This document shows, in pieces, positions 39,616-51,880 of a DNA stretch of 64,000 nucleotides; the stretch's first letter is position 1; each line of letters starts with the position of its first letter. The notes beneath the pieces are model-generated. The model saw nothing but the letters and a program-made list of their open reading frames with translations. It had not been told where the DNA came from and ran no database searches. The translations under genes were made by a program, and so were the position numbers. The stretch is from Opisthorchis felineus (taxonomy: Eukaryota; Platyhelminthes; Trematoda; Opisthorchiida; Opisthorchiidae). The stretch covers positions 98,599 to 162,598 of the forward strand of contig SJOL01007017.1 of the NCBI GenBank assembly GCA_004794785.1, read 5' to 3'.

Positions 39616-39712
39616 CCGTGTAAAAACGTAGAAGTCAACGGTGTACTGTGGAAAATTCGCAAGTACTCAGTTGATTGTGGCGAGGACAGCTGGAGGAACA
39701 TAGCTTTAGTTG
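39616..39712 (+). CDS. candidate 97-nt exon, unknown protein
   Basis: Flanked by the acceptor 'tggctattgttattcag' and donor 'gtgagg'. The open frame is PCKNVEVNGVLWKIRKYSVD, then CGEDSWRNIALV plus one base. It starts in phase 0 and leaves one base. It has cysteine and tryptophan content unlike random sequence, but no domain is recognised. Confidence 0.3.
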
Positions 39713-40250
39713 GTGAGGTTGTTTTGTCGATCCTATGTTTTACAAAATGCAGAAGAGTTTTTGTATATGACTGAATAATTCATAATCTGTGTGATAAGAT
39801 TGAGCAAGATACTACCAACCCACTAAGGTGGTAGCGAGAATGTTGTCCCTCTAAGACAGATCATCTTGCTGTGATGAATTAAGCTCGTTTGTTAGAGTTC
39901 AACAAATATCTTATTACACTGGAGGCAAAACTAAGGACCGTTTGCACCACCAACTGGGAAAAGACCTAACTTCAGCACACCTTGCTTTACTTTGAACTTC
40001 TGATAGGAGGTGTTGGTAAGTTTTACTAGAATTTTCGCTCAGCTTATTTAGTGGAGATTTTCTGTCCAGATGTTCTTCTGTTGAGCTATGCTTAGTCCAC
40101 CGTTATTTCGGCATATATACTTGGGCGTGCCGGGTTTATACTGTGTTGTGCAAAGTGCAAAACATTTGACCCATTAAAATATTTACGTTCGCACTTTTTT
40201 GCATTGTTTTTACATAATTCGCACACAACTACAGTGTGCGATGTGCTTAT

Positions 40251-40451
40251 TTATCCTGCATTTGGAAGACACGTTTGCTCGTTCCGAAGTGTCTGACTGT
40301 TACTTGATTCGTGAATGGATTGGTCCTCACCGCGCTTAATGTTTTCGTGCATCTCGTGTAAATGTTCAAAAAATAGTGTCAGTATTTCAAACTTTTCCAC
40401 CATTTCAGAAACAGAAGAGAGTACGTCAGACGTTTGGTTTATGGAGGTGTT
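40251..40451 (-). CDS. candidate 3'-terminal coding exon, unknown protein
   Basis: On the minus strand, after an acceptor 'cttttattcaaatcag', 66 codons run to a TAA. They include VLSSVSEMVEKFEILTLFFE, HLHEMHENIKRGEDQS and a hydrophilic end NSQTLRNEQTCLPNAG. The start is leucine/glutamate-rich and could form a short coiled coil. It could be the last exon of a minus-strand gene that includes 41289-41515. No polyadenylation signal of the standard form is obvious nearby. The protein is unknown. Confidence 0.33.
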   Translation of the reverse strand, partial: NTSINQTSDVLSSVSEMVEKFEILTLFFEHLHEMHENIKRGEDQSIHESSNSQTLRNEQTCLPNAG

Positions 40452-41288
40452 CTGATTTGAATAAAAGGGTGAATCGCTGTTTAAATGTGAGCAGTTTCTC
40501 ATGACCACCAAAGTCTTTAATCCTGCTGTCTACTAATATCAAGGAGGGCTGCACCTGGAATAGACGTAATCTAAAAATGTGTCCCCAAGTACGTTTAAGA
40601 AACTTGCGTAAACAATATTATCAGACTGAAAATGCGAATAGATTACACCGGTATTAATACTAAGCACCTTGATACCTTAGTATGTCTCGTCTTGAAAACA
40701 ACCCTTATGATGCGACAAATTAGTTCTGATCCCTAAATTTTTTATTAGAATGATGTATAAAATGTCAAGCTTTCTAAGGAGGATAAAACATCTAACAAGG
40801 TTGGTCATACCAATTTACGTCAGGAACCACTTTTTTCAGAAATCAGCCCGATAATTTGTTTCCCTTTAGTTATGTTGACGCAGGATGTTCAAAATTTGAG
40901 TTTAGCTCCAACGGTTACATACACCCTTTGATGAGCTCAATGACTGGACTTCCTGTGTCCTGTCATGGAGTATGAGTAGGAAGCTGGTTATTATAGGTTC
41001 TTGCTCAGCGCTAAAAGTACTTGAAGGTTTAATGAGCTCAGCTACTAGACGAAGCCTCGCTTGATTGGCAAGCAATCCAGTTCTCCAAACCAGGATTTTG
41101 GACGATGTCCTAACGAGAAATCAAAATCTATGTCTTTCATCGGTTGTTACAATGACATGTTCACTTCAGCGGAAGAGAATTCGCGGGATACCGTTAAGTT
41201 AATGTAAGCTTGTCGGTGATTATCATTGTAAGGCTTACTGTCTTGTCAAAAGCAAATGCACCAAAAACATTCTTGGCTTGCTCTTTAC

Positions 41289-41515
41289 CGAGGGCACATC
41301 ATCACGTTATAGCATGTAGACATGTCCCCTTTCACGTATCCTTGAAATAGGCTGGTACACGCAGAACCGGTAATTCTGTTGAGCGCCCCCCAATCCTCAC
41401 AATATGTCAGAAGTTCAAGGTCTGTTGAAAATGTCTTTGGGCTAATTTTTGCCTCGTGATAACATAAGGAGACTTTTGAATGTTTTTCAATTAAATTCAA
41501 TATATGCGGAAAAGC
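41289..41515 (-). CDS. candidate internal exon, unknown protein
   Basis: The minus-strand frame AFPHILNLIEKHSKVSLCYH, EAKISPKTFSTDLELLTYCE, DWGALNRITGSACTSLFQ lies between an acceptor 'gaggtggtttcag' and a donor 'gtaaag'. It starts in phase 0 and leaves two bases. The composition is convincingly protein-like, but I cannot name the family. Because it leaves two bases, it does not join directly in frame to the phase-0 start of 40251-40451, so at least one exon would be missing between them. Confidence 0.33.
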
Positions 41516-41539
41516 CTGAAACCACCTCAAATGTTCTAT

Positions 41540-41640
41540 CACAGCTATCCGTAATGCGTATCTTACGGACCTCGAGGTGGATTCGAACCCTAAACCTAGT
41601 AGTTTAGGACTAATCGCAAGCGATTAGTGGTGTGTCAAAA
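41540..41640 (-). repeat. tRNA-like element with two adjacent perfect hairpins
   Basis: On the minus strand GGGTTCGAATCCACC is an excellent box B/T-loop sequence. Next to it on the plus strand are CCTAAAC-6nt-GTTTAGG (41589-41608) and ACTAATCGC-2nt-GCGATTAGT (41609-41628), two perfect stems in direct succession. The arrangement resembles an anticodon arm and a variable arm followed by a T-arm. No proper D-arm or acceptor stem is visible, so this is more likely a tRNA-derived SINE remnant than a tRNA gene. Confidence 0.45.
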
Positions 41641-43294
41641 CTGTACTTAGACAATATATAGTGCTACTCATCCTTCATTTATGGGATTCGCAACATTCGG
41701 TCACAGGTTGGCGGATTTACCAGTGGATAATTCTTAGGTGGTAGGTTCTCTTACCGTCCAGCCTAAACTAATAGCAATGATTCTAGATCAGTTAACAAGT
41801 AAGCTTCTTCTTCAGAGAAAGTTTATGTTTTCATTCCATGCGTAAAATCACATTAGCTAGGATAATTTAGGATAACTTCCTCCGTTGTGCAGAGCCGCCT
41901 GTGTATTTTGTCGACACATATGGCTATGATGTGAATTTCAGTCTTTCTTTCGTTGGGTTACGGTTACTTGAAGGGATATGACAATTGACGGATGTATTAA
42001 ATCTGGTTTATCACGAACTTCACATTCACTACTTCGTCGTAAATAAAGTTCCTGATATGATTAAAAAATTAAGATTGGCCAATCCAAGTGATCAGTAGTG
42101 GGTGAGTCGGTGAAGCATAGCTAACAGCAAAAGGTGACTTTAGAACACAGGGACAAGTCACACTGCATCTACCTCAGTAAAATGGAGTTAAGGAGAAACC
42201 AAACATTTGGCTTTAGAAAATAATCCCACGCTTACTTCCCATTTTTAAATTGCATTAAAAAGAAACCGGATCAATATAGGAGATAAAGGACTGAATATTC
42301 AAGCTAAGGTTCATTCAGTTATCACATAAGTAGGGATTTGGCCAATCACAGTAAGTAGTTGTGGTTTTCTGGGGGATAGATTACTGTTGAGGTCTTATGG
42401 GTTGTTCCTGTTGAAGGAGTTTGGTTACAAAATATGGAATTTTTTTTATAGGCATTTTTAAAGGTAAGAAGCTTTGTCCCGATTTTGCGAAATGACCCAC
42501 AGTTGCTTAATTGCACTTTTTATACTGATGTTGTTAGTCCTTGTAAGGATGAGGTTACGTAGGAAATTTAAATAAATACTATTATTTAACTTAATCAAAT
42601 CATAGTCATTTGACATCAGCAATCAAGCACCAACGCAAATGAGGTTATCAAAACAATCGATTTTCAGGTAAACTCAGAATCCCATTAAAGCCAGTTTTCT
42701 CCATAGATTCTCAACCAGTTTGTTCTTGGACAAATAAAAATGACTGTGCTTGTAACCAAACAAAAAAGTATTAAGTAGCAGCTAGTATTCGGGCTTCCTA
42801 ACGCCATTTTTTCAAATAAGTTGTCCAACAATGTACATCTTAGAAGACCAACTTGAGAAATTTCTTAAAATCAGGTGTTGAAGCACAAGTCTACTAACTG
42901 AAATACTTCGCAATAATTAGGAACCAGATCATCTCCAGAGGAAAGCTCAGCAGAATACAAAAAACGAAAGCGCAGACAGGTTTTCATAAGGAATATTGCT
43001 ACATATCCTTGTCATTAAAACCGATACACAGATGACCTTAATGGTAAGTTCACAAACGAGTCATACTCGTTAATGTTATTTTATCGTTATTGTCGTTATC
43101 GTATCTCGACTGCTATACATCCGGAAACTAAACAGTCAAGCAACAGTGTACTGCGGTCGATCCTGATGACTGTTCACTCGAGGATTGAGATAATCCATTA
43201 ACTCTGAAAAAACAAAGCATGTTTAGATGAGCAATTCCTGTTCAGACACGACTCTTGAAAAGAACCTACGGTTTCCGGTTCAAAGCTCTTGCAG
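41641..43294. other. intergenic or intronic, nothing recognised
   Basis: AT-rich, with no frame above about 60 codons and no repeat motif. A 12-nt sequence at 42452-42463 sits between good splice-like signals but is too short to support. Confidence 0.35.
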
Positions 43295-43542
43295 AATGCT
43301 TTTAGATATCTGTCGAACCAACACCAGGTGGTTGTGTTGCTCAGACTTAATACAATTGTGCAGACTAAAGTTACTTTGATAGGTAGACCAAGGCGACTTT
43401 CTGGACCAGTGCGGTCGGTTGTTTTAATAATTTTTATCACCCAAGTTGAGCGGCTCCGCATTCCTGATCTGTTTCTACGGGGTCGATTAGCGAGCAAGCA
43501 TCAATTTCAGCATTCGGTCTCGGGTGCGGCAAGGCACGAAGG
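43295..43542 (+). CDS. candidate 248-nt exon, unknown protein
   Basis: Between 'aagctcttgcag' and the donor 'gtaagg' the plus-strand frame encodes NAFRYLSNQHQVVVLLRLNT, IVQTKVTLIGRPRRLSGPVR and SVVLIIFITQVERLRIPDLF, then FLRGRLASKHQ. It is basic with hydrophobic beta-like runs. The minus strand is also open here, which weakens the case. No domain is recognised. Confidence 0.28.
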
Positions 43543-44152
43543 GTAAGGGGCGCAAGGATAACATCAACAATATCGAATAAGCCTGTGAGTCTGGGACGGT
43601 CGTCCAACTAGAAGGAAAGAACTCATTTTTGGGCTCAGACTCTGGTGAGTTGGATGCCATGCTCTTTTTTTAAACGGCATATATTATATTTCTAGCTCCT
43701 TGAATAGCAATATTTTGACAAGGTTGTACGTTTGGCGTAAAGTGCTTCCGAAAGCGTATTATTCACTGTGAACTGGTATGCAGGGCTTAATTTAATCGAT
43801 GTGATAAACGTAGCTTTTAACACAACAATAAATTTTAATTAAATGAGTATCTCGGATCCATAAATCTGAACAAGTAAGAAAACGATTCATCAGTAACCTG
43901 TACGCGTGTGACCTGTGATGATCTTCAGCTAAGGTACCAAGACAGTTTTAACTGGCCGGTTGTTTTGTAAGTCAAGTGTAGTTAGGCCCTCGCTTACCCT
44001 TCAAATCAAACGCACGTCTACCCGTAATCACAAATGCCTCCCTGATGTGTTAAAATCCACCAAATATGGCATGCACAGGAACCTAGCAACCCAAATTCCT
44101 CCTTCACATCGAATACGATGCAAACGCCAACGTATGTAGTGCGTACACAAAA

Positions 44153-44388
44153 TTACTGAACCTGCTTTAGCAGTATCAAACGAGAAGTGATAAAAAAATG
44201 AAGTCGTGTGCGTTTAAGCACAACAAATACTTCCTCTTCCCATCCCAAATGGCTGGTGTTGGCAGAGACTTTGTGATTGTAATCATCCACTTTAATCCCA
44301 AGCATGAACAGAAGTGCCACTGAAACTGAAATACCATTTGGACCATCCGTTTCCACAACATACCAACCAGTAAAGAGCTCAGGCTTAA
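44153..44388 (-). CDS. candidate exon, unknown protein
   Basis: On the minus strand, after 'cgttttccgcattatag', the frame reads KPELFTGWYVVETDGPNGIS, VSVALLFMLGIKVDDYNHKV and SANTSHLGWEEEVFVVLK before a stop at 44153. It enters with two bases of phase. The first 55 codons look strongly coding; the end may instead be a donor not identified. It may belong to the same minus-strand gene as 41289-41515. No family is recognised. Confidence 0.35.
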
Positions 44389-46479
44389 CTATAATGCGGA
44401 AAACGTTTGGTCACCAGAACGGCGGAATTCATTTGGCAACCCAATGGTCAGGGTGCTTGGTTGTTGGTTTCCTCGTTGAATTTATTGTTCGATTGCAATT
44501 CGTTTACTCTGTGGCAGAATATGTGCAGTTGCATGCTGACTAATCTCACTTTTGCGATTTGCTTTAAACTTACTCCAACAGAGTTCCTAAAAGGTTGGTT
44601 TCTGTTGTCGGTGCTATATCTCCACTCCCAAGAAGTATGAAATTATATGACCAAATTCCTTTCAGACAAGTATTATTTGAGATCTGATTGGCTTTAAAAT
44701 ATGACTACTATTTGGTGAATTTGCACAGAGGAGTATAACACAACATGCACTGTGCTACCCCTGTTATCTTATCTGTCAATTCGAACAAGTCAAAAACCTA
44801 TGGTTGGGGTACGTACCAAAAGTCTCACAGTTGAATTGTTTGGTAGAATTTGTACGCAGTGGCCGAACGCAGCCTTATGAGTTTGTTTCCTGTGTCTTTA
44901 ACTGTAGGTGTTACAAAAGGAGACAAAACTTCCCTCGAACATAAAACCATTTGGTTTAGTTGTGAAATTTCTTGTATAATCTGCGGTATCCTGACGATTT
45001 TTTGAAAGAGCCAAGGTCCTGTTAAGTATCGAAAGTGACACCGTTACAAAAGATCTGATTTGGTAGTGGGAGCCTTAGTGAAGTTAGAAGAAGCCAACCT
45101 ATGCGACAAGGAAATGGTAAAACCGCTCTCAGTGATAAGAAGGCGATTGCTATACCTGGTTTTGTTTGTCGCATAGAACATGGCCAATCTAGAGGAGGTT
45201 CGGTTAAAATGTACTCGAATTGGAAGGCTGCGGGATAAGAATATGTTTTTTCAAAGCCTTGAAACCTTTTTGAAGGCAGGCAAGCGAAGCATTCCAGTTG
45301 GGAATATAGCTACGGTGGGGTAGACCCAAAGACTGATTAAAGTATTTCACAAAGAAGTAAAAAGGCTTTGCAGACAGAACTGCAGTTATGAACCACAAAA
45401 TATTCTGGTTGATTTTCAAGGCATTTTCTTAGTTAAGTGCACTGAATAAACGAATATTTCCAAACAAATGTTTGCAAAAGTTGGTGTAAGAAGATACATG
45501 CAATTCCACCCCAATGTCTACCCCAGCATCATGTCGCCAGACAATTTTAGAGCATTTTGATTAAAACGCCTGAAAATATATCACAGAGGAAAGTACAGTG
45601 GATAGGAGCTTAAATAGAAAGAAGTATCTGCTTAAAAAGAAAGCTATTGGGCATGCAGGCAAAATAATCTAGAGCTAAAATGATTCCAGAATGGCCGCAG
45701 AATACTGAAAATCAGGTGTAGATATACTTCGGATTTTATTTTACATATTTTCTCTTCGAGCTTTGACATTCGCCATTAGTTAATTTCATCGGCAACGATA
45801 TTTATTTTAGAAATGGAGAAACGTAAGTTAATATCTCTATTCTTCACAAAAATAAACATGCAAAGGATGCGGCACTTTGGATGACACTGAACTGTTGTTC
45901 TGTTTTAAAATAAATCCCGTGATTGCCAAACAGGGCTGTTTGAAATCTCTCGTAATTTTAAATAACTCTACCCTACCTTAAGTCAAACTGATTTTTTCGT
46001 CTCAGTAACAAGACCATGTGATGGAGGTACGTCATCGTGTTGCCACTTTTACGCAAAGTAAATTGCGAACTCTGGTTATATTATGAAAAGTCAATGCCTC
46101 ATAGATAATCTATAGAAATTAAAAAGAAATCAACAGATTCATTATTTATGTCTAGCAATCCCCCATAGAACTCAGACCTCATTTTAAATTACCAGTTCTG
46201 TGAATTTTGTTTGAATTTACTTGGATATGGACCTGGTGGTGGATTAAGTGAGGGGTTAGGTACCAGTTTAAAATGGAGTAAAAACTGTACTTGCTGATAA
46301 CAACTAACATAGCCTGTGATATCTCTGTTTTTAGTTGGATCCAGTTAAGCAACTGTATACAACATATCAAGAATAACTCTTTTCCAGCTGTTTCAAGTTC
46401 GTTCTCCAAAAAAGCAGGAAACTAAGCATTAGAAACACTATCCCAGTGAATTCGTCGAGACTGAACTATTCTAGTCGCC
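44389..46479. other. intergenic or intronic with weak minus-strand frames
   Basis: Two minus-strand frames (45204-45419, with FYFFVKYFNQSLGLPHRSY; 46179-46409, with NELETAGKELFLICC) are coding-like, but lack good paired splice sites. The second could be the decayed C-terminal part of the non-LTR copy to its right. Nothing firm. Confidence 0.3.
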
Positions 46480-48320
46480 TAAAAAGCATGAATTTGAGCA
46501 ACTACGTCCTGAAGGCTGTAGAGTGAGTTATTAGAACAGGTGTGTGTGACTGATCCGTGTCTTGCACTCGGCATTAACCATTGATGAGTCGAATCGGGAG
46601 GACAGCGATGGAGTTTAGCAACTTAACTGCTGGATTCTAAAGGTCATTGTCTGTAAGCCTCTTGTTGTTTCTACTCAGCACAAAAATGGCTGTCATCCGT
46701 TTACTTCATGTTTATCAGAAGACGCTTTTGAACATTTCGCCCCTGTATGCTTCAGAGGCGGATACAGTGGTTTCAAAGAGCATATCATCAACAAATGGAA
46801 ATGGGAATGCTGAAAGGTGAACTTTTTTTCCCAACTGTACTTGGTAAACTACTCCACTGACTTTCTGGTTACCCATACAATCCAATAGAGTTCGGCTTAC
46901 AATGGTTTCATACGAGATGAAAAGTCGGAAGGGGCAAATTCACTTGTCAGAGTGTGCTACAGATTCTGATTACTGACAGAGTCAAAGGCAATTTTCTAAT
47001 AAAAAACGACCACTTGTCGAGGTTTGAAGGAGTTGATGCTGTTCGAGCACCTTTCTCCAAGTGAAGATATAGTTAATGCGACCTCCGCTAGGGTGAAACC
47101 AAATTTGATTATCGCGAACTTGTCTCAGTAATAAATTAAACTCCACAAAGGGGACAAGAGAGCACCTGATGCTACGCTCACCAGTCTGATGACACAGCAA
47201 TTCTTCGTGACGTTCATGTTCCACTTGACAGATTGTAGTCAACACAAAAGTGCACCATTCCAGAAGGTTTCCGTTTTAGTCCCAAATTGTATTTTGTGGG
47301 GTTGTCTGGATGTTAACCGGAGCCTTATCGCTGTCTTCCCAATCTGTAAGATACAAATTCTCAGGTACAAGCGCCTTACCACCTAGAGGGCACTATATCT
47401 TACATTAAATGTTTATTACTTATGGCGGGCTGGTGGTAATGCCCTGCACAGGCTTGTTGGGCTTGCACTTGGAAGGTCTAGCTGAAGCATTCTTCGATTT
47501 GCTGAGTCTATTGCTCAAGATAACACTCTACTAATGAATAGCCCATCCATCCTTTGGGAATCTTGTTTGTAGGTAGGTAGCTCAGCCGAAATAGGATGCG
47601 CCTGATTTGGGGATGACAGTCTCATCTCTGGGGTTTCCGCAGCCTACCAGCTGTTATTCAGCACCTTGATTATCCGGAGTCTGAGAGATCTAGTGGAGCT
47701 GTGGAGGCCGCTATGTGCTGTTATGTTTTTTAACACACATAGGACTATGTCTAAGTCATAAAATTTGATCAAATAACCACTGGATACTAACAAGATGATC
47801 AGCTCCTTAGTGCTGGAATTAAAGCTTCTTTTGTTTCCTTGCATTTTTTATTTGACTAAATTTTTTCTCATCATCAGGACTGTAACTTTCCGACCAGATC
47901 AGATCTATATTTTTAACTACAAAAGCCTTCGGATTTGATGAGGTTGATGACTGTGTATCGGCGTGCCTGGAGGGAGGGGGGGAAACAAGTTGATAAGCGG
48001 ACCTAAACAATAGAACAGTAGGGATCGAGCGCCTCGAAATGAACAGTATTCTTTATTTAAAGCTTTTCACAGAAGACTAATGGCTACATGATACAACTGA
48101 TTACATGACTGGTCTGCATGTGTTGACCTTCTCTTGTGCTTAAAGTTCGTGCTGGATAGGAACAGACCTTGTCCCTTCCAAAACTCAAGCAATGAATACG
48201 GTGAGCGTAGACTCCGAATTCCCCACCAGCTGGGGCTTCTTTCAGAGTTAGTTGTCCAACTTTGACGTTCATATCACCTTCCAGAGTGCTAAAAGAAGTC
48301 GGGGCAGATCTCAATAAAAC
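46480..48320 (-). mobile_element. non-LTR retrotransposon (first family), copy 3, highly decayed
   Basis: On the minus strand the endonuclease block GDMNVKVGQLTLKEA and GGEFGVYAHRIH (48280-48190) aligns with copy 1 (GDMNGQVGRLSSLES). The linker has YRSDLVGKLQS in place of YRPELAKQLS (about 47880). RT has RDNQIWFHPSGGRINYIFTW (about 47110) in place of ENQAWFRPARGCIDHTF, then a DDMLFETTVSASEA-like palm (about 46790). The distance from endonuclease to RT motif, about 1.17 kb, matches 1.21 kb in copy 1. This is the most diverged of the four copies. Confidence 0.75.
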
Positions 48321-51300
48321 CCATCTTACTCAGTCTCAGAACTGTATTCTTTCGGCGTGAATGCTAAACGAAAACCAGACAAAGTCTATCATATCAAACC
48401 GCATTGAACTTAATTTAAACAGACAACCATACAGGGTTAAAACGATCGTTTACTGGAGCCCAATCCAATGGATTACTTTCATCCATGAGACTGCGTTCAA
48501 CCGGCGCACGATAGACAACATGAACCCGTGCATCGAAGTCAACAGATGCCTAACGATTGAAATGCGGCTGGATTCATGCTGAGCGGCTTGAGTTTCATCA
48601 GCTAACCGGGGCCTCATATGAGTGCTTCGGAGAAACACCATTTGTCGGCAGACAGGAAAAGCAACGTTTCGGTAAGGAATGCCGATTGTCCAGTTTAACA
48701 TACGGCACGGACACTGGGGGCAGCGAAGCAGAACATATTTTGGGTTATTTTGCTTGCCAGTATTGTAAACAAAGAACGGTGCTTAGGATCTGACTGGTGA
48801 GCTGATCGCGGAGGATCTGTTGACAGGTGGAAAGGCGGTGCATTTGAGGACCAACGAACGAAGAGCCGGAAGGCGTAACTATATTTCCCCGTTATTCAGG
48901 CAGAGAAAAAGGTCTGTTTTTGGTGTTTCACCTCAATAACATTTGGCAGCAAGGAATTGAAAGAGTGCAGGGTTTTTTGTGCTGAGAGGGTGACCGTAGC
49001 CTTTGGCAAGAAAGCCTACCTATCTGTATTTGCTTAGAGGAAGCTGCTCAACATCACTGATTCAACAGTTCAACCCGCTTGGCTGAAGGACACTGGAGTA
49101 GCCCGATGAAGCGGGAGACAATGCATATAATTCTTACTCCTGACGTCACTTCTCTGGATAGAAGCGTTTGGAGCCTAATCTGGCTTATGGTATTAATTAT
49201 AGCGCGGCTGCTCTGTGTATGTCAGCACCTGTCAGGATCAACACTTAAATGATCAGAGTGCACGGTTTACAGGTTTGGCCTTCATTGGGAGAAGGCAGCC
49301 TTGGTTTCCCAACGCAGTTGCTCATCTGTGGAGTGTTAGTGTATTTTTTTGAAATCACACCCGACAGTGGCAAATCAAAACTTCCACAGAGTGTGGAAGA
49401 AAAAGTATTAGAAAGATCTATGAGAAAATCACTTGTTACTTCCAGTTGTTGAACCGGAATTCCCCATTCGTGAGTTCATTTTAAGCAGATGGGTACTACT
49501 CTGAATAGCAATATTGCCTCATTCTGAGTGTGCGTTTTTTTGGTGGTTTACTTAGTTAACGCACAAAGGGAATAATTGTCGGTTAAGTTTTCGGATGATA
49601 AGGAGTCCTGCTATTAACAATATGCCGCAAACGGAAAATAGCTGTAACAGTAATTTTTCAATTGCACGGTTTAGAACGAAACCAATTTTCTCAGTTGTGT
49701 GCTATTCGAAATTTGCCAGTTAGATTGCCAGACTGGTTTGCTTATTAGCTTATTAAGTCCAATTGTGGCTTGGATTCCAGTTAGTAGCAATGACCGTCTA
49801 AATAACTGAGGCACTGCATTCCTATGCAGATTCTGATGGGAATCAGCATTGTGTTATTTAGGAGTTCACACTTGACTGCCAGAAATATTGGTCAAAATAA
49901 GCCACCAAATTCAGCATAGATATGTAGTTTTGGACTAGTCTTCTTGAATATTGATGAGCAAAACAGATACTGCCTTCTTCTGCCACAGTGATTATCCATA
50001 GAGTTATGACTCCCCCAAAAATGGAAGGAAAATATTTCCCACACTCGCATCCTCGCACTCCGAGTAGAACAAATAAAAGTGCAATAAAAACAAATAGATG
50101 AGAAGACAAATAAAATGAAATAGAAAAAATGGATGGAAAAAAATTAAAACAGAAATTATTTTAGCTTTATATGATTGTTTTCAGTAGGTAGGCGACCTAC
50201 AGTAACTTTCATTCACCGATGGGCATATTGTGAGCCGATCGATGGTTCAAATTCTGCCAATTGGGCTGATGGACGATTTCTCCGGTGCTATCGATATAGT
50301 CCAAACCTACAGGCAAACTATTTTCAAGTGAAAAATCTTTCGAGCATGCATTTTGTCAGGCTTCAATTATTTTCAGGTTGTATCTGGAGAACTTTTAAAC
50401 TCCAGAGTGACAATCACCTAGTAAAGATGACAAGAGAAGCTTCAAATAAACATTAAGACAGGGGCATCTGGAGCATATACCCAGGCATTTGGCATGATAC
50501 ATATCTAAATAAACACTACCTGAAGAGCATTTTGACTTCTTGCGCAAACTAACATGGAGAAAGCTCAGCGGACGGTTGTTTGATAGGTAGTATTTCTATC
50601 AAAAATGCTCATGAAAAGACGTGCCTTTCAGTTGCACCCTCAGAGCTCCGAAAGCATTAAATCATTCAAGGCCTGCAGAGGACCATTGGACTGCTTTTAA
50701 GTTGAAAAGATCATGTTTAGGTAACGAAAGCTAAACTATTTTCCGTTCGATCATTGTGTAGAACTTCACACTCAGATTCTGTCCCCTTCAAATAAGTCCC
50801 GGGACTTGATTAGATTGGCTTCTCCGGTTTGTGCATATGCAAGTCGATGCGTTCCTCCGGTGGGTTTGTGTTATAAACGAAGACATCAAGTTTGCAGTTG
50901 TGTTCTTATGTTCGTCAAACGACATAACTCCTCTTGAGATGACGAGTTATATACGGTCTACCATAACAGTGCATTCCACGGTAGTATCCATCGTAATCCA
51001 CTAACGGGCCACTGTACCAATAATTAGCGACAAATAATTTGTTGAGTGTCACGTCCAGTGTTTGAGTTTGGAGAAAGAGGTTTGCTACCAATTATTACCC
51101 AGTATATGAAAAAGTATAAATGCCCTCATTTAAGAATGATTTTGGTCTTAAGAATTTCGGAATTAAACATATTTTTGTTTGTTATAAATTGACTTTCAAA
51201 AAGTACTTGCAATGCGTGAGTTGTATTAAAAGCTAATTTGATTATCATTCACTCCCTCCGCGCTGTCCAGCATTGCCAGAAATCCTAGGTAACGCACAAT

Positions 51301-51354
51301 ATTCTTCAGTTCATACTCAGAGTCTTTTGAAAATTCATTGAAACTTTACAAACA
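48321..51354. other. intergenic, nothing firm recognised
   Basis: Short frames on both strands (for example 48557-48793, 49249-49452, 49858-50109) without domains. The part at 48321-48800 may still be upstream sequence of the non-LTR copy 3, but I could not match it. Confidence 0.35.
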
Positions 51355-51555
51355 AACACACACGACCCGGGGCAAGCTGGCCACAAGATAGCGAAACCCA
51401 CGTGTTGATTTAAACAACAAGTGCGATGACAGTGTCCAAGTGTGGTTTACATTCAGGTTAAAACGATAATAGCGGTATAAGTACAAAACGCGAATGGTAA
51501 AATTGCTGTAGCCATATTGTAATAGTGAATATTCTGCTGCTCTCAAATCATCAAG
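51355..51555 (-). mobile_element. inverted partial LTR of the BEL/Pao-type family
   Basis: On the minus strand the block TTATACCGCTATTATCGTTT and 'ACCTGAATGTAAACC', followed by 'TTGTTTAAATCAACACGTGG' and 'TCGCTATCTTGTGGCCAGCT', aligns with 54310-54420 of the 3' LTR. Only about the first half of the LTR is present. It lies in the opposite orientation to the other two LTR copies. It explains the left half of a 162-codon open frame on this strand. Confidence 0.78.
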
Positions 51556-51880
51556 CCGCGGAGCACTAAGTGTGAGCACAAACTTCGCTCCCTTGTTTGA
51601 CTTTACGCGAAGGTACAATTTGAATCGCATCATCCTTACTATGGGTCGTCTCAGCCTAGTCCATGAAGAATAGAAAGAAAACAGCTTGCCAAATGCCAAT
51701 TCTTCCAAAACAGTAGTGATCAGGACGTTGAAATCGTTGACTTTAAGACCCAGTATATCATCGGCTAGGTAGTTTGTATTCATTTTAGGCCACATGTGCT
51801 CTGGGATTTGTAGAAAGGCTGAGAATTCAACCAAACATCTAGAAAGTCCAAGCGGTTATCAGCGACTCCCCTCTTAAACT
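51556..51880 (-). other. unassigned open frame fused to the inverted LTR piece
   Basis: The right half of the open frame at 51346-51834 encodes NYLADDILGLKVNDFNVLIT and TVLEELAFGKLFSFYSSW before it runs into LTR sequence. It may be a fragment of the internal part of an element or of a host exon cut by the insertion. No domain is recognised. Confidence 0.25.

Noticed and set aside
42452..42463. 12-nt microexon between 'tttttttatag' and 'gtaaga'
   Set aside because: Too short to separate from chance, with no flanking exon in phase.
47824..47985. Apparent 3'-terminal exon on the minus strand after 'cccccctccctccag', ending KNARKQKKL and a stop
   Set aside because: It lies at the expected place in the endonuclease-RT linker of non-LTR copy 3. 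The alternative frame (YRSDLVGKLQS) aligns with copy 1 (YRPELAKQLS).
51346..51834. 162-codon minus-strand frame as a host gene
   Set aside because: Its left half is an inverted piece of the LTR at 54243-54623, so the frame is a chance fusion.
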